Shown here: positions 56,546 through 64,000 of the stretch, one piece after another | How positions within the stretch are numbered: position 1 is the first letter of the stretch | Layout: each line of letters starts with the position of its first letter | From: Gerris lacustris | Lineage: Eukaryota > Arthropoda > Insecta > Hemiptera > Gerridae | Reading direction: 5' to 3' | Assembly (NCBI GenBank): GCA_951217055.1 | Contig: OX578284.1 | Coordinates: 24,516,187 to 24,580,186, forward strand | Length of the DNA: 64,000 nt | Program-made: the position numbers and the translations under genes | The notes under the pieces: model-generated | Told to the model about the DNA's origin: nothing | The model's input: the letters and a program-made list of their open reading frames with translations, nothing else | Databases searched by the model: none

Positions 56546-57670
56546 CAGTTAAATGTACAAAATCTAACTAACATTAAATATTCACAAACCGTACTCACTT
56601 ATTTCAAAGATGATTCTTTCTTTTTGTTCTTCTTCTTTCTGTTTCAGTAATGCACTGATAATAGTTATTCTTTGGTTGAAAGCCGACCCTATAAAATGTA
56701 TTATAGTTATCATTAGAGAAACAGTGATTATATTCTGTGACTACTTCACTACTTAGCTTATCGGAGAACAAATACATTCTTACAGAGATTTCAAGATGAA
56801 AGTAATCAGATTGAACTTTATCCTCCTTTACCTTGTCAACATATGGTTTCAATTAATATTTATACATCTAAGATGATATATGTTAAAGTATATTAATAGA
56901 TCGTCCTGGTTTAAAGATGTGTTTCTAGATCCTTGTTGATAATGTAACGGAACGCGCTGGAACAATGCCATTGTAATAATGTGTTGACAGAGTTCATCCA
57001 AGGCCACTATGTATATATCTAACATTTGTAACTTGTTATGAATTAATTAGGAGTAGCGTATTACATTATATATTTATTCTTTGATCTTGTTATACTTTAA
57101 TCTAATTTTACACCCTTTTAATCTTTACAACTTAATTTTAATTTTTATATCATTTATCTGTGAGCTTTAAAATTATCTATTTAGTGCCAAAATCTATCAC
57201 TAATATTTTACACCGTGAATAATAATTTGCAATTAAGTCTTTTATATGCAGGATATTATTGAAATATTTTGCTATAAATATTTTTATGTATTAAGTTTAT
57301 CAATCTTAAGTATTTATGCTTTTATCGTCCTTTATTATAGAACTATACTATAAATCTAAGTTAATGGAAATATCTTTATAGTAGTAATAAACCTCTGATA
57401 TTTATTTATACTCTACTTATATGACCTTTCTACACATATTAAATGCGCAGAAAGAATGAATGCTGTATTTACATAATGTTATTTATCCAATATTGATGAA
57501 ATTGCCAAGTGCTATCTATACATCAAAGTCCTTAGATGCTCCTATCATTACATATTTTAAACATTTGCGGTCATTGCTTTCTCTTGCTACGCACATACTC
57601 CATCTTTGTAGTAACAACTCGATTTTTAAAATTTAATATCATAATAATACTAATAGACCTCTTTGATATT
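56546..57670. other. AT-rich intergenic DNA, no gene seen
   Basis: Apart from the relic at 56615-56730 of the array at 52795, nothing recognisable. Confidence 0.4.
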
Positions 57671-57673
57671 TTT

Positions 57674-58125
57674 TCTTTCGAGCTAACCGAAGATAACAGA
57701 AGCTATGTGGTCGTTCTGAAGAATAAAAAAACTTTTAAAAAAATTCCAAGACAGAAATCCGTTCCAGACATCAGGAAACATTTTTTGTTCCGGGTCAGTC
57801 TGTCTGTCAGTCTGTCGCTCAATATTTGCGAACCAAGATATCTTAAAAATTACTCGTCCGATTTTATTGAAATTTGGATGGTAGGTCATGATTAGCCCAG
57901 TATTGGTCCCTTATAAGTTTTAATCTTATGCGCCCTTTTATTTTTCTTCCACATGCGCATATGCATCCAAACTTATACATTCATTTACACCTATATGTTT
58001 AAAAGTACTCATCTGAGTTTTATCAAATTTTGATGGTTCGTTGAAAGTAGCCCACAGATAGCCCCAGATTAATTTCAATCATTTGCGCTCTTCAAATTTT
58101 GCTAAACTTTAATACAAGTAAAATA
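57674..58125 (-). repeat. Dispersed hairpin-tailed repeat, subfamily A
   Basis: Starts TTTCGAGCTAACCGAAGATA (decayed tail hairpin), has CAGAAATCCGTTCCAGACAT, GTCTGTCTGTCAGTCTGTCG, GTCCGATTTTATTGAAATTT, and runs to the inner head part. The 119-codon plus frame across it is not a gene. Confidence 0.75.
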
Positions 58126-58815
58126 CTCTGCCAATTAGTGTGGCAGTGGGATATAGCTTCGCCTCGCGTCCTATTTCGTAATATTACTACGTTTTTATTA
58201 GCTTGCTTTCTTGTTTGTTTGTCCTGTACAAATTTGGCAATTGATTTCTAACTAACTTCCCGAATAGCTAGACATTTTAAACTTTTAGCATAGCTCAGAA
58301 CACGATGACAATGCATTATTTTAACACTTTTAGCCATCTTTCAACAGAATTAAATTGGTTTTCAGCAAATTGTGCTGTTTGGAAAGTTAGTTCGGTAAAA
58401 ATCTGCCAGTTATTTTATTTGTTTGCCATATCCCATATTTACAATCTTCATTTTGACGGGTTTCAAATTTGTGATTTTTATAAATAAGAGATAAACATTG
58501 AATGACAGAAAAGCCGTAAATACATCGATTATATTATTTATCGATTACATTATTTATATTATTTCAAATATATCGATGGCACGGTTTAGATTTTAGTTTT
58601 TTAGATTATATAATTATATAACAATAACAATTATATTATCAACATTATGCATACGATTCAACAGAAAATTTAAAAACATAGTATATAAAAAGTTCTTTTT
58701 ATCTTGAAATTATTTATTGTTTATGCTTTTAAAACTTATTATTATCCAATATATTCCATTTTCCTCCGTTTTTTTAAATGCGTCAAAATGATTTTGATTT
58801 TTTATGCAAATAATT
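58126..58815 (+). repeat. Decayed head-forward copy of the dispersed family
   Basis: Begins CTGCCAATTAGTGTGGCAGT then TATAGCTTCGCCTCGCGTCC, in head-to-head arrangement with the previous copy. A subfamily-A middle fragment (TGCTTTTAAAACTTATTATT, TCCGTTTTTTTAAATGCGTC) appears at 58715-58815. The part between is unrecognised. Confidence 0.5.
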
Positions 58816-58959
58816 AACTACCTTAGTAAACATAGAAGTCTTTAAGTAAAAGTATTAAGTTTATTTGACTTACATGATTTTATCGTAACTAATGATTATA
58901 TGTATAGATTTTCTGCGCAGAATTAAATATATGTTTATAGAATAAATTGATAACTATTA

Positions 58960-59180
58960 CTACGTTCACTCATCGTTTTGGAAACGGTTTTGAAAACGAT
59001 CCGCTAGTTCAAAACGCTGTACGAACGGAGATTGACGGATCGTATCGGGTTAGATCCACTCCACCAAAAATACGTGATCGGATCGGGGGATCGAATTTCA
59101 AAACGCTCGTATGAACAGGTCGCGGAGGGGATCGAGATACTCACCAGTATGATCCTAACACAATAAATCCAATGTCATTC
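58960..59180. repeat. Short inverted-repeat block rich in GATCGGATC words
   Basis: TTCACTCATCGTTTTGG...CAAAACGCT..ACGAACGGAG and CGAATTTCAAAACGCTCGTA then TGAACAGG, with GATCCGCTAG / GATCGGATCGGGGGATCG palindromes between. A small unclassified element is possible. Confidence 0.4.
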
Positions 59181-59323
59181 TGATTTTAAAGACTTCTTCT
59201 GAAACTGCTACGATAAGTTTGGCTGACGGTGAATTTGCAAGCCTTGCCGCACTTATTGGCAAACTATTTTATAAAATTGACCCCTGTATTGTGTACCTTG
59301 TAACTTAGTATTTTAACATAATA

Positions 59324-59930
59324 TTATAATGTATAATAGTAAATTACGCGTCGAGTGCGGAAAGTAGCATTTTGGATGCGAGTGTGGAGTTTGCACCCGA
59401 GCGACAGCGAGGGTAGTAAAATCACACGAGCAATGCAAAATGTCGTTTTCGCACGAGTTGCGTACCGTACTTTATCTACGATTGTTAGATTTAAATAATA
59501 AATACAGAAAAAAATAGACTTGCTGCATGTAAGTTCGTAATTCTCTCTTGATAAAGATGACATTAATTCTTGAGTTGTATTTTTGCCGAATTAATTATTT
59601 CTGGAGGAGTATTATTCTCCACATTTAAGTCACTTGATTCACTCATTTTTTTTCACTAAAAACTCGATATAAACAGTTACTTTAATAAAAGAACAGCAAA
59701 TTAGTTTTGCTAAATGTAAACAAACTCGCTGATCGTGCGTAAAGCTGAAGAATTCCTCTTCTCTACCGCCCTAGGGTGGTAAAGAAGAGGAATTCTTCAG
59801 AACTATGAGATGCGCATGCGCAATGAATACAAAAACGTAAAGAATCACTTTCTATGGATCTAAACAGAGGTACAATGTTTATATTTCGTATCAATCGTAG
59901 ATAAAATATATAATATGTTTGATATTGACG
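59324..59930 (-). mobile_element. Copy 2 (inverted) of the hairpin-led element at 10940-11445
   Basis: On the minus strand: ACGATTGATACGAAATATAA, GCGCATGCGC, the hairpin at 59746-59800 (TGAAGAATTCCTCTT arms), then the ATG at 59646-59644 and MSESSDL, which loses codons and shifts frame relative to copy 1. It continues with SRENYELTCSK and a tail CCCTCGCTGTCGCTCGGGTG, followed by CAAACTCCACACTCG. Confidence 0.65.
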
Positions 59931-60195
59931 ACACGGACACGTATTAGATTAATTTTTTAACTATGATCTTTTAGATCTTACATAAATAAAATATACCTAT
60001 AATATTGTCAATCCATTGTAAGACTTTATTGTCAATCCACCAGTGGTGTAAGAGCAGAGCCGAGGTTCGAGAGCTTCGCCATTGCAAACCTCTATAAAAG
60101 AAATGTTATATTTGAAACGTTGTTAATCATTTATTTTGATGGGTTACATTGTATTACATTTTCTATGTTTAATTAAATAGTTGTATGATTACGTA
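59931..60195. other. AT-rich intergenic DNA, no gene seen
   Basis: Contains GTCAATCCA repeated at about 60007 and 60031. No gene. Confidence 0.4.
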
Positions 60196-61469
60196 TAGTC
60201 CAGTCACTCGGGCTATTCCCCTCCGAATTCTGTCGGACTGAACCGATTCCCTTGAAATTTGGTGAGTTGATGGGAAAGTGCTCAAACAACAAAAGTTATA
60301 TAGTGCCGATGTGTGCTTCCGCCCCAGGGGTGGTTGCCACCCCTTCTCGGGGGTGGAAATTCTTTTGCTCAAAATAACCACGGGAATCGATAGAGGATCA
60401 AATTCTAAGCAACTTTTGTTCTATAGAGTTTTTTCCGAAAGTCAATACTTTTTTAGTTATTCGTGGTTGAAAACAGCGAATTTTCATTGAAAAAAGTCAC
60501 GTTTTTTAACGGTTTTTCACGAATAACTAAAAAAATATGCCTCTGATCGAAAAAAGTGTAGAAAACAAAAATGAAGCTTATAAAAAAACAAAGAGATTAA
60601 TTTGTTATAAGATATTCTAGGTGCAATACAAAGGGAGATATGGTCAGTGAAAGGAGACATTTTTTTTCCGAATACGTGGATCAATGTATTCAACGTTAAA
60701 TTGCAAGAAAAGGGTTGATTTTTCGGGGATAATGATAGGGAAGTTTTTTATTGTCCATGAAAAGACCTTTAAAATGAGTACTGCTAAAAGTAATTTGCAT
60801 GTAAACTGAGTGAGTTACAGCTCGTAAAAGATGGACTCCTCGAACATTTTAAGGAAAAAAGGGCAGTATAATTAACCTAATATCCACCAGATTCAAAATG
60901 AATCGTTTTCCTTCTATAATACATTTTATTTTAGTGTTCTTTATTAGATCCAGGAGTTTGACTGGTTTAACATGCATTATTTTTGAAAATTAAGTTCGAT
61001 TAAATTATATCGCCTATTTTGAAAATTCCTAAAAAATTCCCTTTTTTTCAAAATAACTTAAAAACTATAATACATACATTTAAAATTATAGAATACAAAA
61101 ATGTAGCTCTTTTTTCAATGAATATTTTCATTTTTTATAAACTTCTGCAGCATGAAAATCAATGGAGATATCACCGATTAAAGTGTGGGTCTTGGTGTGA
61201 ACACCCCCTGTTTCGAGTGCTTCAACCCTTAATTTTTCAAAATTGAGGGGTAGTTTGACTTTCTAATGAACCTAGCCTTGTAGCCCTTGAAATTACCTTT
61301 CAAGTGGCTATGTATACATATATTAAAGCTCGAAAATTAACTAATTTATTGAAGAAAAACCAATGATAGTTTTAGGAGATAATTTTGGAGCGTGAAAAAT
61401 ATACGTATTTTGGAGCTCTCAGATATCTAAAGTACGTATAATAGTTTTGTAGATGAATTTTATGATATC

Positions 61470-62011
61470 ACTTCCTAGATTGACCACATTTTGGAAGCTG
61501 GCAGGTACTGCACCATTTTATTGTATGGACTTGCTAAGGTTGCTCACGTGAATAAATTAAATAAAATTGAAGATTACTCATCGTTTCTACAGCAAATGAG
61601 GTACGAGTCATTTATAAAAGCCTCTACAAAGGACACTGCGGTTAAATTATCTTCCCTTGTGCCAACAGTTGGTGCTCTCAATGAGCACATAAAAAGAGTA
61701 TTCTTACAAACCCAGTTATGGCTGGGAAATAAGAACATAAAAATAATAGATTGGGGATGGCTCAAAGATGCAGAATCTCTACAACCAGTAGATTGCAAAG
61801 TTTGCCTGCACCAGAGGAGCTGTTGAAGATGATTTTTTGCAATTGTAAAAAAGGTTGCGGATCTTCGTGTGGTTGTTGGAGGCTAGGTTTATTTTGAAAT
61901 GCCACGAGTGCGACCTCCTCGGGAGATAATTGTCAAAACTGCCCTTCAATTAATGAAGAAGAAGATAAAGTCGATGAAGATATTATATCAAGTGATTGTG
62001 ATGGTTCCTGA
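61470..62011 (+). pseudogene. Transposon-associated ORF remnant with Cys-rich C-terminus
   Basis: Reads AGRYCTILLYGLAKVAHVNK ... LSSLVPTVGALNEHIKRVFL, QTQLWLGN, IDWGW, EPV-like SLQPV. After a frame change around 61810 it reads EELLKMIFCNCKKGCGSSCG followed by CWRLGLF, then a TGA where a Cys is expected, then NCQNCPSINEEEDKVDED. A helical (A/G)...LPPT..A...H..RV..Q...W.G.......WGW segment followed by CxCKxGCxxxCGC(R/W)xxGLxC is a recurrent architecture in arthropod transposon-associated proteins. Frameshift and internal stop make this copy dead. The element class to which this protein belongs is uncertain. Confidence 0.6.
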
Positions 62012-62099
62012 TTTTTTGCACTATTTTTTAATCTTTTTTTAAACTATTTTTTAACTTTTTTTTACTATTTTTTACATAATTTACCAACATTTTTACGTA

Positions 62100-62231
62100 T
62101 TGCTTCCAAGCTTACCGAAGGTAACGGAAGCATTGTGTTCACTTTTGAGAACGAAAAACTTTTATGCCTCCGATTTCAAAAATTTCAAGACAGAAATCCG
62201 TTTCAGACATCAGGGAACATTTTTGGTCTCG

Positions 62232-62287
<56 letters not shown>

Positions 62288-62710
62288 GGTCTGTGTGTCC
62301 GCGAATTATGAAACGTGCGACGATAACTTGAGTAAATGTCGACCGATTTTGATGAAATTTGGTAGACATGTTCATTTTAGCAATGCTCAGGACGAGTTCG
62401 TTGGATAACGTTATCCGTCCAAGCGTTCACGAGCAATGCTCCCGTAAACGTGAACTTTAAATTTAAAATTGGAATTTTAGGTCGGGGAAAAAATCTAACT
62501 TCATCTATTCAATGAGACAAACATTTTTTTCAAATACAATTTTTTAGTAAAACCAACAGCGACACCGCTATGAAGTGTTAAAGATCGCTAACACTATTAA
62601 TAGTTTTTACAAAATAAACAATTTTACAATAAAGTAATATAACAATAATTGTTATAGTATATGATAGGATGCGAGGAAGCTATGTGCCACACTAATTGGC
62701 AGTCTATTTT
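62100..62710 (-). repeat. Full-length subfamily-B repeat (reference copy)
   Basis: Starts TTGCTTCCAAGCTTACCGAA + GGTAACGGAAGC (hairpin), then CAGAAATCCGTTTCAGACAT, a (GTCT)15 microsatellite, the ACCGATTTTGATGAAATTTG block, the B middle, and ends GCCACACTAATTGGCAGTCT. The most complete copy in the window. Frames at 62100-62408 and 62139-62375 are artefacts of the microsatellite. Confidence 0.85.
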
Positions 62711-62779
62711 TTATATCTTATAATTAATAAAACCAAAATTCAAATAATATTGAGTGCATTGTACTGTTATTAGCATAGG

Positions 62780-63340
62780 GAGTAGTTTCTAAGGGATAAA
62801 AAAGTTGCAACCAAAGAAATAACGTTTCATAAGCAAGGAACAAATTTTTATTGATTTAAATACATAAGTTAAGAATTTTAAAGTGTAAAAAGCTATATTT
62901 AACGTTGTAGTCGCCTTTAGGGGTTGAAAAATTGAAACTAAAGAAATATCGTTTCATAAGCGGGGAATGTTTAGTGATCTAAATGGAAAATTATAACATT
63001 TTAAACTGTAAATAGGCTTTTTTAGTTTTTTTTTTTTTTTGCATGAAGGGGTGTTTTCTAGAGGTTGAAAATTTGAAACCAATGAAAAATCATTTCACAA
63101 ACGATTAATGCATTTTTATTGATTTTAATTCACAAGTTAAGCATTTCAAAGAGTAAAAAAAAGTTATTTTCGTCATAAGGGGTGGTTTCTAAGGGTTGAA
63201 AATTTGTATTAAAGTACAAATTATCATTGAATATGTTTATTTTACTTAATTCAATCGCATATTAATGCATAAAATGCTTAAATACGTGATTTCCTATTAT
63301 TTTCACTTAGGGGTAGTTTTAACCCCTTAAAATAAAAAAG
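62780..63340. repeat. Tandem array of ~130-bp units
   Basis: About four units, each with GG(T/G)(A/T)GTTT(C/T)TA(A/G)GGGTTGAAAA, AACCAAAGAAATA(A/T)CGTTTC and TTAAG(A/C)ATTT(T/C)AAAG(T/A)GTAAA. Lies inside the 3.3-kb TIR element. Confidence 0.75.
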
Positions 63341-63470
63341 CACACCTCGCCTGTATATAACTTTTGAAAAGGAGGGTAAGACAAGCTTAAATCTAAATTT
63401 TCAGCCAAATCCATGCAGTCCGACAGAATTCGGAGGTAAGGCTCTATTTTTCGCCCGAGTGACTGGACTA

Positions 63471-63930
63471 GTAGGTGTATATTAAATAACAAACAAACTT
63501 TTGAGTGGAAAGTTATAAAGAATATTACAGAAAATTAGCTTCATTTAATTTACAAATTTTCAAAATAATTTTTCCAAACACCTTCTCTAAGTTATATTTA
63601 AATTTTCAGAATTTCATTTAGGAGCGAATAAAGATTTCGAGTGGGCTTTTTTAATATCTCGAATGTGGTGTTTCTGAAAATAACCCTTCCAATCCAGATT
63701 ATATTTCCCTTTACTCTTTAAAATTCGAAGTACACACACATTTTTGTGTAACACAATACCTCCACCTACATCAAGTGACGCCTACTTATTTTTGTTGTCG
63801 AATATAATTCGAATTTTCGTGGTTAAAATCCTTTTCAAACGTAATAATGCTTTTGGGGAACGATTCTCTCTTCCTTTAGTGGTTCTCTTTCAATAAAATA
63901 AAACAACAATAAAATGGAAAAATACATTTT
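63471..63930. other. Intergenic DNA, no gene seen
   Basis: AT-rich flank beyond the TIR element. No coding or RNA signal. Confidence 0.4.
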
Positions 63931-63934
63931 TAAT

Positions 63935-64000
63935 TTCTCATATAAAAAAATGTCTGTCTATCGTCTGTTGCCTGTGCAGACGCGTGGAGCCTAAACTATA
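63935..64000 (+). repeat. Start of a GACGCGTGGAGCCTA-family repeat, cut by the window edge
   Basis: TTTCTCATATAAAAAAATGT, CTGTGCAGACGCGTGGAGCC, TAAACTA, as in 26100-26470. Confidence 0.65.

Larger units (their letters stand above)
60198..63468 (+). mobile_element. 3.3-kb TIR element with broken Cys-rich ORF
   Basis: Ends GTCCAGTCACTCGGGC...CCTCCGAATTCTGTCGGACTG and CAGTCCGACAGAATTCGGAGG...CGCCCGAGTGACTGGAC are inverted, flanked by TA (60196-60197, 63469-63470). It contains a protein remnant (61470-62011), a nested subfamily-B repeat (62100-62710) and a ~130-bp tandem array (62780-63340). The left 1.2 kb has no ORF. Superfamily not assigned. Confidence 0.75.

Overview
The window looks like AT-rich, transposon-laden insect nuclear DNA. 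The only clear host genes are small intron-containing cuticle (exoskeleton) protein genes. Their exons are GC-rich islands in an AT-rich background. The secreted products are rich in His, Ala, Gly and Trp and carry DTPEVA-type modules. Alanine-rich proteins of this kind suggest an insect, and I would guess Hemiptera, but the order is an inference.

Cuticle cluster. There are four copies. (1) A truncated gene leaves the left edge on the minus strand, with only exon 1 and its promoter inside (about 1-390). (2) A complete gene lies on the plus strand at 14690-16620 (301 codons) and is arranged divergently to the first; their promoters, 5' UTRs and the start of intron 1 are nearly identical. (3) and (4) Two plus-strand tandem paralogues lie at 29646-32313 (286 codons) and 40176-43938 (207 codons), inside a segmental duplication (about 29150-33210 and 39690-44785). 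The three complete genes share one architecture: a 4-codon first exon, a phase-0 intron inside the signal peptide, a second exon, a phase-2 intron, and a long repetitive third exon. They also share a TATA box about 30 bp upstream of an AGCACAGTCC initiator, an ACGCCC box about 80-100 bp upstream of it, a C-terminal HRWRRS motif, and a 3' UTR motif before AATAAA. All exon length differences are multiples of three. Both tandem copies also have a partly conserved minus-strand open frame of unknown nature upstream.

The rest is mostly mobile DNA. Elements with visible boundaries are two hAT elements with perfect 8-bp target duplications (4684-6163 and 21269-22933; the second has a decayed transposase and a palindromic pair of exon-like sequences), a PIF/Harbinger-like element with TTA duplication (46615-47324), a TTAA-flanked element (2275-2626), fold-back elements with CAGGGTG ends (17489-18536, 48817-49710), a TA-flanked insertion in an intron whose paralogue gives the empty site (30633-30882), a 3.3-kb TIR element with a broken Cys-rich ORF (60198-63468), a LINE reverse-transcriptase relic (37390-37735), and a tRNA-Leu-derived SINE (46110-46460). 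A large family ending in a CCGAAGGTAACGG hairpin and bearing GTCT-type microsatellites recurs about 15 times on both strands.

The most unusual single signal is a hammerhead ribozyme core at 20382-20432, with all conserved core nucleotides and a minimal stem III, like those known from Penelope-like retroelements and retrozymes. Most remaining open frames are microsatellite or antisense shadows. Large AT-rich stretches hold nothing I can name.
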